Assembly: GCA_900768805.1 (NCBI GenBank)
Contig: CAAGEF010000066.1
Coordinates: 1 to 23,015, forward strand
Source: Clostridia bacterium
GTDB lineage: Bacteria; Bacillota; Clostridia; TANB77; CAG-508
Direction: 5' to 3'
DNA length: 23,015 nucleotides
Shown: piece after piece, positions 1-8,165 of the stretch
Position numbering within the stretch: position 1 is the stretch's first letter
How the letters are laid out: the number at the start of each line of letters is the position of its first letter
Position numbers and translations under genes: made by a program
The notes under the pieces: model-generated
The model's database searches: none
Told to the model about the DNA's origin: nothing
What the model saw: the letters and a program-made list of their open reading frames with translations, nothing else

Positions 1-516
1 ATATATATCACATTTATCAGCTTTTAAACTTGCAGCAATAGCTACTGCAGTTGTGTCAGAGCCTCCTCTTCCTAATGTAGTTATTTCTGAAGCTTCATTT
101 ATTCCTTGAAAACCTGCAACAATAACTATGTTGCCAGAATTTAACAAGTCTAGAATTGTTTCATTATGAATATATCTAATTCTTCCATTTCCATGCTCGT
201 TATTAGTTATAATAGGTATTTGCCATCCGGTTAAAGATATAGCCTGATATCCCTTCTTTTGAAGTAACATTGCAAGTTTTGCTATTGTAATTTGCTCTCC
301 TACAGAAACTAATACATCATGCTCTCTTTTTGAAGGATTTTTTGTTATTTCTCCTTCTTCAAATATAAGTCTATCAGTAGTTTTTCCCTGAGCAGAAACA
401 ACAACAACAACTTTATTATTATTTTCAACTTCTTTAATTATATGTTCTGAAACTATTTCTAATTTTTTCACATCAGCAACAGAACTTCCTCCAAATTTTT
501 GTACAACAATTCCCAT
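1..516 (-). CDS. lysC: Aspartokinase, N-terminal 172 residues (runs off the left edge)
   Basis: Aspartate kinase phosphorylates L-aspartate, the first step towards lysine, threonine, methionine and diaminopimelate. Reading leftwards from ATG 514-516 the protein begins MGIVVQKFGGSSVADVKK, the family N-terminal KFGGSS nucleotide-binding motif. It continues with REHDVLVSVGEQ, VAGFQG and TLGRGGSDTTAVAIAASLKAD, all typical aspartokinase signatures. The frame is open to base 1, so the rest of the kinase domain and the ACT regulatory domains lie outside the window. An alternative ATG three codons upstream (525) directly abuts the AAGGA ribosome binding site, so the ATG at 516, about 9 nt from it, is preferred. 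The gene follows prfB after 113 bp on the same strand. Family assignment is secure; which paralog (lysine- or threonine-sensitive) cannot be told. Confidence 0.95.
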   Translation of the reverse strand, partial: MGIVVQKFGGSSVADVKKLEIVSEHIIKEVENNNKVVVVVSAQGKTTDRLIFEEGEITKNPSKREHDVLVSVGEQITIAKLAMLLQKKGYQAISLTGWQIPIITNNEHGNGRIRYIHNETILDLLNSGNIVIVAGFQGINEASEITTLGRGGSDTTAVAIAASLKADKCDIY

Positions 517-629
517 TTTTATCATTCCTTTTTAAAAATACAAGACTTACTTGTACTTTTATTAACTTCATCATAACATTTAAATTTAAACATTATAGTA
601 TATTATATTCAACAAATGCTAACAGTTGC

Positions 630-1736
630 TTATTTTTTTGCAAGCATTTTCAAATATTCTTGTATAAAATCATTTATCTCTCCATTCATTACTGCTTCTA
701 CATTTCCAACTTCATGATTAGTTCTATGGTCTTTTACCATTGTATAAGGGCAAAATACATAAGAACGAATTTGACTTCCCCATGCTATATCTCTTTGCTC
801 TCCTTTTAATTCATCTATTGTACTTTTTTGTTCTTGTTCTTTAAGTGTTAATAGCTTAGATTTAAGCATTCTCATAGCAGTTTCTCTATTCATTTGTTGA
901 GAGCGTTCAGATTGACAAGCTACAACTATATTTGTAGGAATATGAGTTATTCTTACTGCAGAATCAGTTTTATTTATGTGTTGACCTCCTGCCCCTGATG
1001 CTCTATAAGTATCTACTCTCAAATCAGCAGGATTTATTTCTATCTCTACATCATCAGTTATTTCTGGTAAGACTTCTAAAGAAGCAAAAGAGGTATGACG
1101 TCTTCCGCCACTATCAAATGGAGATATTCTAACCAATCTATGAACACCCATTTCACCTTTTAAATATCCATATGCATTTTCCCCTGAAATAAGTGCTGTA
1201 ACACTTTTAATTCCAGCTTCATCTCCAGCTAAATAATCTAATTCTTTTAGAGTAAAACCATTGGCAACCGCCCATCTTCCATACATTCTATACAACATTT
1301 CAGCCCAATCTTGTGATTCTGTACCACCAGCACCTGGATGAAGTGTTATTATTGCATTATTATTATCAAATTTTCCTGAAAGTAATGTTTGGATTTCTAA
1401 ATTGTCTAAATCAGCTTCTAGTTTCTTTGTAGAAGAAAATAATTCTTTGCATAATTCCTCATCCATTTCTATTAATAATAAAGAATTCATTTCAAGTAAA
1501 TTATTTAATTCTGTATTATATTGTTCATAAGCTTCTACTTTTCTTTTTAGATTTTTAATTTTAGCAAAAACTTTACTAGAATTTTCAGCATCCTCCCAAA
1601 AATTAGGTTCTAATGATTGTTTTTCTAAAACTTCTAATTCTTTTTTTAATTCAGAAAGTTTTAATGCCTCTTCTATTAATTTTATTTTATTGCTTAAACT
1701 ATTTAATTTTCTTTGATTATCTTCTAATTCAATCAT
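630..1736 (-). CDS. prfB: Peptide chain release factor 2 (RF2), frameshift-independent
   Basis: RF2 recognises UGA and UAA stop codons in the ribosomal A site and triggers peptide release in the cytoplasm. The 368-residue protein has the usual length. An N-terminal coiled-coil domain includes LEPNFWEDAENS. The SPF tripeptide anticodon, which defines RF2 rather than RF1, is at residues 205-207 (RISPFDSGGRR). The catalytic GGQ is at 250-252 (RASGAGGQHINKTDSAVR). The open frame extends 11 codons further upstream, but AAAGGAGAGG lies 4 nt before the ATG at 1736, so MIELEDNQ is the start. Many bacterial prfB genes carry an in-frame UGA near codon 26 that forces a programmed +1 frameshift. Here the N-terminal region reads through in one frame with no such stop, so this autoregulation appears absent. 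Confidence 0.97.
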   Translation of the reverse strand: MIELEDNQRKLNSLSNKIKLIEEALKLSELKKELEVLEKQSLEPNFWEDAENSSKVFAKIKNLKRKVEAYEQYNTELNNLLEMNSLLLIEMDEELCKELFSSTKKLEADLDNLEIQTLLSGKFDNNNAIITLHPGAGGTESQDWAEMLYRMYGRWAVANGFTLKELDYLAGDEAGIKSVTALISGENAYGYLKGEMGVHRLVRISPFDSGGRRHTSFASLEVLPEITDDVEIEINPADLRVDTYRASGAGGQHINKTDSAVRITHIPTNIVVACQSERSQQMNRETAMRMLKSKLLTLKEQEQKSTIDELKGEQRDIAWGSQIRSYVFCPYTMVKDHRTNHEVGNVEAVMNGEINDFIQEYLKMLAKK

Positions 1737-1808
1737 TCTACCTCTCCTTTTGTATAAATAGTTTATCATAATAGTTTTTTTATTACAAGAGTATTTTAAA
1801 TGGGTATA

Positions 1809-3357
1809 TTAATCATTGTAATTCATTATATTTAAATATTTATTTGTAAATTCTTCTAGTTTGTCTTTATTATTTTCTAATTTCTTCATTAATTGATTCG
1901 CTTCATTATAAGCCATATCATAATCTTTTTTATTCACTTCTAATCTATCATATGCAGCTTTAAGTTCATCCTCGTCAAGTAAAATTAGTTCTCCTGTAGG
2001 AGTTACTACAACATCTAGATATAAATCATCTTCATAAGGAACATTATTTTCTTTTCCAATTCTTCTTGCAATATCGAAATACCATTCTATTATTTTTTTA
2101 TTATTATCATAAACAGCTGTTAATTTTATTTTAGAATTATAATCATAAAATTCAAGCCATTCATACCCATTGTCCAGAATACATTTACCATTTGGTATAG
2201 TAATCTTATTAATAACATCTTTAAATTCATAATAACAAATATCTCCTGTAAAATCCTCTTCTTTAATTGTTTTAATTTTATAAATTTTATCACAATTTTC
2301 GTCTTTAAGGAACCTATCAGCATATCTCTTTTTTAAGCTAATCCAAAATCTTTGTACTAGTTCATCATTAACCAAAACTTCATTTTCAAGTATTCCACCA
2401 TTATTTTGAATTGATTTGCTAGACGCTATATTTGTTTTATCACAATCCATCAAAACATTATCAATACCCAGTTCTTTGCATTTTTTTAATGCTAATCTGA
2501 TTTGTTCTGTAGCTATACCGTTTTCTTCTTTCAGATGGTCTTACACTATCTCCTATATGTCCTCCATATTGTAATAATTTTTCATTTAATTTATGCCTGA
2601 TTTGAAGATTTCCAACAATTTTATTATCAGATTTTCTTACTGTTAAATATACTGTTGAAGGAATTTTTTTATCTTCAGATAAATCATTTTGAATTTTTAT
2701 TAACCATTCATCAAAATTCTTAATTCGATCTAGTCCTCCATCTCCTGCAAGTTCATATTCTCCATTATCAAAAAATTCTTGTAGATATTCTTCAACCTGA
2801 TTTTTATATTCTGAAGTTGGAAATACTAACTCTAGTTCATCTTGTAACTCATATAAATATGATATTATTTCACATTCTTTTTCTCCAAATTTTGCAATTT
2901 TTATTTTGGAAGCTTTACCGCCCATAGCCTCATAAAATGCTATTGATGGATAATTTTCTTTAAGACACCATAAAACCATTTTTCTTTTTTTAGTATTTTT
3001 AAATTCATCGATTACATACTGCATTAATTTTTTTCCTATTCCATTTCTTTTCATTTCGGGTTTTACATATAATGCATTTAATTCACAATCAACATTATCT
3101 TCTTTTTCCTCATTATTACAATAGTCGTATCGGCAAAATCCAACTACTTCATTATTTAATTCTGCAACAATAAAACCATATTGATTAAAATCTTTTTTTC
3201 TTTTTTCAATTCTACTTTCTATATCCATGCTATCTAGATATTCATTGTCTATTATTTCTCTATAAGCAGTCTGCCAACTTCTTACTTGAATAGTTGAAAT
3301 AGCTTCGATATCTTCTATTTTAGCTTTTCTAATTATTATTTCATTCAATTCTATCAC
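1809..3357 (-). pseudogene. GNAT-GNAT-DUF402 fusion protein gene, split by a single frameshift
   Basis: Two open frames form one broken gene. The upstream frame (3357-2461) encodes a first GNAT acetyltransferase domain (residues about 7-165, acetyl-CoA loop near KRNGIGKKLM) and most of a second (about 170-285), ending with an out-of-frame tail after RPSERRK. Skipping one base near 2520 restores GIATEQIRLALKKCKELG, NVLMDCDKTNIASSKS and GGILENE, the expected end of a GNAT domain. The frame then continues into a DUF402 domain (WYFDIARRIGKE, YEDDLYLDVVVTPTGE, LLDEDEL), ending at 1809. Repaired length is 515 residues. The downstream frame has no ribosome binding site; its apparent TTG start is internal. 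The upstream start is GTG 3357 (AGAGG only 2 nt away) or the in-frame TTG three codons on. GNAT enzymes acetylate amines; DUF402 proteins include nucleoside-phosphate phosphatases. A sequencing error would also explain the break. Confidence 0.8.
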
Positions 3358-3383
3358 ATCCTCTTATTTCGTTATTTAAAAAT

Positions 3384-3413
3384 ATTATACTTTTTATTGT
3401 CACTATATGTCAA
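3384..3413 (-). promoter_or_regulatory. Sigma-A promoter of the GNAT-DUF402 gene
   Basis: On the minus strand TTGACA (3413-3408) is followed after 18 bp by TATAAT (3389-3384), about 27 bp before the GTG start. Both hexamers match consensus. Confidence 0.75.
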
Positions 3414-3477
3414 CATAACATTTTTTTGCAAATAATTTCCTAATTAGGCACTATTGTACATAAACTCGACAACAAAT

Positions 3478-3510
3478 AAAGAGAGTACAGATCGTATCTA
3501 TACTCTCTTT
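3478..3510 (-). terminator. Hairpin terminator after the recombinase-like gene
   Basis: AAAGAGAGTA (3478-3487) pairs with TACTCTCTTT (3501-3510), and the stem extends inwards with one mismatch. It starts 7 bp beyond the stop codon at 3517. The T-tract on the minus strand is modest (TTTATTTG). Confidence 0.7.
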
Positions 3511-3516
3511 ACATAT

Positions 3517-4413
3517 TTAATTAATAGTCAATTTGTTGATTTGATATATAAGTTCTTCTTCAGAAAAGCTTATAAAACTTTTATATCGTTCCTCGATATG
3601 ATTAATGGTTACACCTGTGCATTTTGCTAACAATTGAACTGGGATTCCTCTCTGAATCGATTGAATAAAAAACCAATCTCGAAGATCTCCTAATACAATG
3701 TTACCATCAAATTCTTTTGTTACAAAATGTTCAATGTTTCTTGGTTCTACAATATAATCTGAATCAGAAACAACATAGTTAGTACTGGTTTCAGTATATC
3801 TTTTCAATATTTTGGCTAATTCATCATGTAATGGTATTCTTCTTTTTTCCTTTTTTCTTATTTCTAAAGAAGTTTTCCGATTTTTAGCCTTTACAGAAAC
3901 ACGCTGAACAACTCTTGATACACATATCATCTTATGAGTAAAATCAATATCTCCCCATTTTAATGCACAAATTTCCGACACAGTCATACCTGCTAACATT
4001 GCAAGAGGAATCGCTAAAATTTTCTTACTGTCACTTACATTAAGAATTACCTTTTTATAAATGTTTCTGATTTCTTGCTCGTTCAAAATACGAATTACCG
4101 ATTTCTTAAAAGAATTTGCAACACCTTCATATTCTTTTGTATTTCGATAAAATCTAACTATGCTTCTAACCCAAGTAATCAATTGAGAAATTTTAGATTC
4201 TGAAAATCCTTTTTCTTTTAATTTTCGTTCTAATGTGGTTAAATTAGTAGAAATAGAAATTTCTTCCATAGTACATGTTGATTCTAAACATGACATTATG
4301 GTATCAAAATTTTTTTCATAAACCTTATAGGTTGAAATCCGAACGTTTGCTTTTTTATCCTCTAAAAACTTCTTAGCAATTTCCTCAAAAGTAACCTTTT
4401 TATTGTTTTCCAT
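3517..4413 (-). CDS. Tyrosine-recombinase-like protein with degenerate active site
   Basis: The 298-residue protein has the XerC/D-like layout: an N-terminal SAM-like core-binding region (about 8-95) and a catalytic-type domain (about 108-290) with LAMLAGMTVSEICALKWGDI, RRIPLHDELAKIL and GDLRDWFFIQSIQRGI. Compared with active enzymes the first catalytic arginine (GMR-SE) is Thr144, the HxxR histidine is Gly242, and the later LGH histidine is missing (KCTGVT). Arg245 and a potential nucleophile Tyr277 (EERYKSF) remain. It is therefore probably inactive or strongly altered as a recombinase and may act as a DNA-binding protein; this is inference. The start ATG at 4413 has AAGAGGT about 8 nt upstream. 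It is transcribed alone, from its own promoter and with its own terminator. No flanking att-like repeats or cargo genes were seen. Confidence 0.8.
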   Translation of the reverse strand: MENNKKVTFEEIAKKFLEDKKANVRISTYKVYEKNFDTIMSCLESTCTMEEISISTNLTTLERKLKEKGFSESKISQLITWVRSIVRFYRNTKEYEGVANSFKKSVIRILNEQEIRNIYKKVILNVSDSKKILAIPLAMLAGMTVSEICALKWGDIDFTHKMICVSRVVQRVSVKAKNRKTSLEIRKKEKRRIPLHDELAKILKRYTETSTNYVVSDSDYIVEPRNIEHFVTKEFDGNIVLGDLRDWFFIQSIQRGIPVQLLAKCTGVTINHIEERYKSFISFSEEELIYQINKLTIN

Positions 4414-4444
4414 AAAAATAACCTCTTCTTTCGTAAATTTTCCC

Positions 4445-4488
4445 GACTATACTTATAGATTGGAATATATCAAAATATACATATAGTC
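4445..4488. repeat. Interrupted dyad in the leader of the recombinase-like gene
   Basis: GACTATA (4445-4451) and TATAGTC (4482-4488) are inverted copies 30 bp apart. They lie just after the predicted transcription start and immediately downstream of the -10 box. The dyad could be an operator or a leader hairpin; no direct support beyond position. Confidence 0.35.
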
Positions 4489-4518
4489 ATTTTACCACTT
4501 TATGTATACTTGTGTCAA
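4489..4518 (-). promoter_or_regulatory. Promoter of the recombinase-like gene
   Basis: TTGACA (4518-4513), 18-bp spacer, TAAAAT (4494-4489) on the minus strand, giving a leader of about 70 nt. Confidence 0.65.
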
Positions 4519-4524
4519 GGATAC

Positions 4525-4573
4525 ATAATTACAAAAAACACATTGAATTATACAATGTGTTTTTTGTAATTAT
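4525..4573. terminator. Long perfect hairpin, probable terminator
   Basis: A 21-bp perfect stem (4525-4545 with 4553-4573) with a 7-nt loop. The arms contain A6/T6 runs, so it can act as an intrinsic terminator in both directions. It separates the dipeptidase operon and small ORF on the right from the recombinase-like gene on the left. Confidence 0.75.
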
Positions 4574-4644
4574 TTTAAATTTTTAATAGCATTTATTTGA
4601 TCACTATCTATACGAACTTTTCCTAATTTAAATCCCCATCCCAT
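4570..4644 (-). CDS. Possible 24-residue small protein
   Basis: An ATG at 4644 is preceded by AAAGGAG with a 10-nt gap and opens a 24-codon frame beginning MGWGFKLGKVRIDSD and ending NAIKNLK. Its stop codon lies in the base of the adjacent terminator hairpin, a compact layout seen for real small genes. I do not recognise the peptide. It has no obvious signal sequence, membrane segment or double-glycine leader. The good ribosome binding site and close terminator favour translation; the short length alone could arise by chance. It lies about 160 bp downstream of the dipeptidase gene and may be read from that operon. Confidence 0.35.
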   Translation of the reverse strand: MGWGFKLGKVRIDSDQINAIKNLK

Positions 4645-4802
4645 ACTACATTTTCTCCTTTCTATATTTTTATGAAAAAATTATATATATATTTTTTTTA
4701 TTTTCAATATATTAATTATGATAATAAATAGAGATACGAGCAATATCTGCTATTTTAGCACTTTTCATTATTACTTTATCTAATTCTTTTGCAAAAATTA
4801 TA
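4645..4802. other. AT-rich spacer, no gene seen
   Basis: Together with the features at 4414-4644 this completes a 389-bp interval without a recognised gene. The minus strand just after the dipeptidase stop has a short open stretch (about 26 codons) with no start signal, which I do not call. No clear promoter was identified. Confidence 0.5.
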
Positions 4803-5492
4803 TTAATTAACTTCTTTTAAAACAAAAACCTCATTTTCTTTTTTTGGTATAAATTCAGATTGTGCATAATTATATGTCATTCCGTATTCTTTTAATCTAT
4901 TATCATAAAAATGCCACCATTCATCCTTATTAACGATTAATCCGTATTTAGCACAAATAGATATTAATAAATCTCTATTATATTTTTCCTTTTCACTACA
5001 ATTATTATAACTGATACTTGCTTTTCCTGTAAAATCATCAAATTTACAAGGTAATTCAATATCAGTTCCATCTAAATTTACTGGCAATATATCTACAGCA
5101 TTAATTGTTATATTGTGAGTACCATATTTATTTGGATTTGCTATTAACAACTCATCATAAAATCCGTTTGTATTATAAAACTCTTCCCAAAATATTTTTT
5201 GTATTTGTATTGGTCTATAAGCATCATAAATTTTCAAACATAAACCATATTCTTTTAACTTACTATTAACTTTAATTAATTTCTCATTTACTTCTTTATT
5301 TATTAATATTGGCATATTTGAAGGATAAACACTCTTTCCAATAAAATTATCATTAGTTGCATAAACAAGTTCTTTGTACATATTATTCTTTTTTAACATA
5401 TCATCTGTTATAATTACAAAATCATTGATTTTACAAAAATCATTTAATAGTTCCTCTCTAATTATCAATTCAAATTGATTTTTATTTATCAT
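4803..5492 (-). CDS. VanX-like D-Ala-D-Ala dipeptidase (peptidase M15D)
   Basis: VanX-family enzymes are zinc metallopeptidases that hydrolyse D-alanyl-D-alanine. Family features in the 229-residue protein are LVYATNDNFIGKSVY, KIYDAYRP (Arg93, the substrate-stabilising arginine), His126 and Asp134 as zinc ligands (YGTHNITINAVDI), FDDF at 151-154, and EWWHF with catalytic Glu191 and ligand His194. The usual motif SxHxxGxAxD is altered: the glycine is lost and His and Asp are eight rather than seven residues apart. There is no signal peptide, so the enzyme is cytoplasmic. The frame extends nine codons upstream from a TTG, but that would run through the AAAGGAG site. ATG 5492 is preferred although its spacing (13 nt) is long. 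It is the third gene of the MBOAT operon. No vanH/vanA genes are nearby, so a wall-turnover or D-Ala recycling role is likelier than glycopeptide resistance. Confidence 0.85.
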   Translation of the reverse strand: MINKNQFELIIREELLNDFCKINDFVIITDDMLKKNNMYKELVYATNDNFIGKSVYPSNMPILINKEVNEKLIKVNSKLKEYGLCLKIYDAYRPIQIQKIFWEEFYNTNGFYDELLIANPNKYGTHNITINAVDILPVNLDGTDIELPCKFDDFTGKASISYNNCSEKEKYNRDLLISICAKYGLIVNKDEWWHFYDNRLKEYGMTYNYAQSEFIPKKENEVFVLKEVN

Positions 5493-5532
5493 TCTACGTT
5501 TATTACTCCTTTCACACAATTAACTTTATAAT

Positions 5533-6630
5533 TTATTCTAAACTCTTTAAAATATTTTGATTTAATACATCAATAGAATATATAAATAAAATATCCTTAT
5601 TTTCAAAATCTATATATTCTTTTAGAATTTTTGGTGAAATATATCTTAAATCTATAACTATAATTTCCGAATACATATCAACCATTAGTGGAACAATTTC
5701 ACTACCAAAAGAATCTCGAAATACTATCAGCTTATTATCATTATCTACATTAAGATTTTCTATTTTTTGTATAGCATTTGGACCAGATAAAAATATATCA
5801 TATTTATCTATTGAATATTCAAAATAATCTAAATTATAAATAGCTTCATATTTATTTTTCTCATAATTATATACTTTAATATTATCTAAAGTCTTATTTG
5901 TTAATATTTTTAAGTTATCTTTAGGAATCTTTTCAGGAACATTATAATAATATGACCCTTCAAAATCACCGACAAATCTTTCTTCATAATTTGAAATATC
6001 AATTGTATTATTATTTAAAGTATTGCAAATAGTACTTACTAAATCTACTATACATTCTTGTTTTAAATGAAGATCTGTATTATAAAAATCGTTTAATTCT
6101 ATTTGTTCCTTTATATCAATATATGTAGCCTTCATATCTGTTTTTATCTTATTTTCTATATAGGCTTCATCTATACTTAAATAACTATCATCATCCAAAT
6201 AATAATTTTTATCTGGAATTATACTTACATATATTCTATTATCCTTCATATATAAATCGATAATTTTATTTAAATTAGAAATTGTTTTATCTATATTATT
6301 CTTATTTGTTTTACCTAATTTAAATATCATATTATTTTTAATAAAGTATTCATTAATATCTTTATTTTTAAAAACATTATTTTTCAATTTAAAATTTATA
6401 TTTTTAAAATACTCTCTAAATACAATTTGATCTTGTAAATAACCTTCAAAATTTTTTTGAAAACTTCCATCTAAGAAAGTGCTTAGAGATAATTTGGGCA
6501 TTTGCAATAATTTTCTTCTTTCTGATATAGAAACTAAATCATCCTTTTTTAAATAAGTAAAAATTAAAATACCTATTAAAATAATAAAAAATTCTATTAT
6601 TATAATTAAACTATTGTATTTATTTTTCAT
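5533..6630 (-). CDS. AlgJ/DHHW-like SGNH-type membrane-anchored protein, MBOAT partner
   Basis: The 365-residue protein has an N-terminal membrane anchor (about residues 8-28) and an extracytoplasmic domain of the AlgJ/AlgX-DHHW type. Such proteins work with MBOAT acyltransferases to place acyl groups on secreted polysaccharides. The family block is YNTDLHLKQE (Asp186, His188), where Gram-positive relatives usually have TDHHW. The catalytic serine block RDSFGSEIVPLMVDMYSEI (Asp306, Ser307) is followed by VIDLRYI. The Asp-x-His pair and Ser are thus kept while the middle of the DHHW signature is changed. AAGAGGTG lies about 5 nt before ATG 6630 and overlaps the MBOAT stop region (11-bp gap), implying translational coupling. 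The substrate polymer cannot be read from sequence. Confidence 0.8.
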   Translation of the reverse strand: MKNKYNSLIIIIEFFIILIGILIFTYLKKDDLVSISERRKLLQMPKLSLSTFLDGSFQKNFEGYLQDQIVFREYFKNINFKLKNNVFKNKDINEYFIKNNMIFKLGKTNKNNIDKTISNLNKIIDLYMKDNRIYVSIIPDKNYYLDDDSYLSIDEAYIENKIKTDMKATYIDIKEQIELNDFYNTDLHLKQECIVDLVSTICNTLNNNTIDISNYEERFVGDFEGSYYYNVPEKIPKDNLKILTNKTLDNIKVYNYEKNKYEAIYNLDYFEYSIDKYDIFLSGPNAIQKIENLNVDNDNKLIVFRDSFGSEIVPLMVDMYSEIIVIDLRYISPKILKEYIDFENKDILFIYSIDVLNQNILKSLE

Positions 6631-6641
6631 ATATGCACCTC

Positions 6642-8009
6642 TTAAAATCTAAAATAAATAAATGGATTAAATGATTCTACTGTAATAAAACTAATACATA
6701 TTATAAATAATATTAATAATAATATTGGTTTTATAATTTTTATTATTTTATTATCATATATCTTTTTTACAATTGGTGTACATAGAATTAAAGAAATAAT
6801 AAATAATATTAAATTACTACTAATATAATAAATAGTTTCTTTATTCACAAAAGAGCAACCTATACCTAACATACCAATAATTATATTTTTTGCTTGAATA
6901 ATATTTTTTGAATTAAATATAACAAAACTTATTAGTATAAGCAAAACCGTATAAATATGAGAAAATATAGTTGGTATTTTTTCTAAGATTTTTTTTAGTA
7001 AAAATTTTTCTATTATTAAAATAAATGCAAAATATAACCCCCATATTAAAAATACATTTGATGCACCATGCCACAAGCCTGTTAATACCCAAACAACAAA
7101 AATATTAATTATTTGTTTAAATACTCCTTTTCTATTTCCACCAAGAGGTATATACACATAATCTTTAAACCAACGTCCTAAAGAAATATGCCATCTTCTC
7201 CAAAATTCAGTTATACTTTTTGAACAAAAAGGATAATCAAAATTTTCTGGATAATCAAATCCAAACATTTTTCCAAGACCTATAGCCATATCCGAATATC
7301 CTGAAAAATCAAAAAATATTTGCATAAAACAAGCAAGAGAATAAAATAAACTAAATATCATTGTAGTTTCTTTTGATTGTAAGTATATCTCACAAAAAGT
7401 TCCCAAAGAATTAGCTAAAATTACCTTTTTAGCTAAGCCTATAATAAATCTTTCTATACCAGAAGCTAGAGAATTTATACAAATTTCTTTATTATCTATT
7501 GATTTTTGTATATCATTATATCTTACAATTGGTCCAGCAATTAATTGAGGAAACATTGCAACATATGTTGCATATTTTATAATATTTTTTTCCACTTCAA
7601 TTTTGTTGGTATATATATCTATTAAATAACTAATTATTTGGAAGGTATAAAAACTAATTCCTATTGGAAGTGCTGCTCCAATTATATCTATATTAGATTT
7701 AAATATTGAGTTAATATTATTTATTAAAAAGTCTATATATTTAAAATATATTAAAAAACATATATGTATTGTAATCCCTAGAATTAAATATAATTTTTTA
7801 TTTTTTTTTGAAGCTATTAGTACACCAAATATATATGATGAGATTATTGAAATTAAAAATAATAAAATATATTTAGGCTCACCATAAGCGTAAAAAGCTA
7901 ATGATGCAATTAGTAATACTATATTTTTGATTTTTTGAGGAACTAAATAATATATAATTAGCACTATAGGTAAAAAACAAATTAAAAATGTTAAACTTGA
8001 AAATACCAT
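6642..8009 (-). CDS. MBOAT-family O-acyltransferase (AlgI/DltB-like)
   Basis: A 455-residue polytopic membrane protein with many hydrophobic segments. MBOAT proteins of the AlgI/DltB group move acyl groups across the membrane for O-acylation of surface polymers. Characteristic blocks are MVFSSLTFLICFLP at the start, LPIGISFYTFQIISYLIDIY (about 114-133), FPQLIAGPIVRY, FDFSGYSDMAIG, ITEFWRRWHISLGRWFKDYVY (about 266-286) and TGLWHGAS with the conserved His314. The open frame runs 20 codons further upstream, but those residues come from the flank and the inserted IS. MVFSSLTF is the conserved family start, ATG 8009. The IS256 element separates this ATG from its original ribosome binding site, leaving no good Shine-Dalgarno sequence in front of it. 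Expression of this gene, and by polarity the two genes after it, is therefore doubtful. First gene of the MBOAT-DHHW-dipeptidase operon. Confidence 0.9.
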   Translation of the reverse strand: MVFSSLTFLICFLPIVLIIYYLVPQKIKNIVLLIASLAFYAYGEPKYILLFLISIISSYIFGVLIASKKNKKLYLILGITIHICFLIYFKYIDFLINNINSIFKSNIDIIGAALPIGISFYTFQIISYLIDIYTNKIEVEKNIIKYATYVAMFPQLIAGPIVRYNDIQKSIDNKEICINSLASGIERFIIGLAKKVILANSLGTFCEIYLQSKETTMIFSLFYSLACFMQIFFDFSGYSDMAIGLGKMFGFDYPENFDYPFCSKSITEFWRRWHISLGRWFKDYVYIPLGGNRKGVFKQIINIFVVWVLTGLWHGASNVFLIWGLYFAFILIIEKFLLKKILEKIPTIFSHIYTVLLILISFVIFNSKNIIQAKNIIIGMLGIGCSFVNKETIYYISSNLILFIISLILCTPIVKKIYDNKIIKIIKPILLLILFIICISFITVESFNPFIYFRF

Positions 8010-8016
8010 AATATTG

Positions 8017-8024
8017 AATATCTC
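8017..8024. repeat. IS target-site duplication, left copy
   Basis: AATATCTC occurs here and again at 9691-9698, directly flanking the IS ends. The 8-bp length is normal for IS256-family transposition. Confidence 0.8.
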
Positions 8025-8063
8025 GAGAATGTAAAATAGGGTGTGTAAAATCGTCGACAAATT
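8025..8063 (+). repeat. Left terminal inverted repeat of the IS
   Basis: It starts GAGAATGTAAAATAGGGTGTG and matches the inverted right end (9652-9690), including an unbroken ATGTAAAATA block and a later GTCGA. Confidence 0.75.
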
Positions 8064-8073
8064 TTGCACACCC
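8039..8073. terminator. Hairpin inside the left IS end
   Basis: GGGTGTGTAAAAT (8039-8051) pairs with ATTTTGCACACCC (8061-8073), one G-T wobble, 9-nt loop containing CGTCGAC. It lies between host DNA and the transposase promoter region and probably blocks impinging transcription; it has no strong T-run, so a structural or transposase-binding role is also possible. Confidence 0.6.
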
Positions 8074-8165
8074 TGTACTTTTTTGAGATTTTTAAAATTG
8101 GGTATACTGTAAATAAATTGGAAGAAATTACCATGAAAAAATTTTGAAAAAAGGAGTTGCTTACC

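Noticed and set aside
4525..4573. The 21-bp palindrome as a recombination site for the neighbouring recombinase-like protein
   Set aside because: Its A/T runs, loop size and position past gene ends fit an intrinsic terminator, and no second copy was seen.
4700..4802. Short open stretch after the dipeptidase stop as a decayed gene
   Set aside because: About 26 codons, no start signal, no recognisable motif.
4803..5492. Vancomycin-resistance gene vanX
   Set aside because: No vanH, vanA-type ligase or vanRS genes are nearby, the motif spacing differs from VanX, and the gene sits in a surface-polymer operon.
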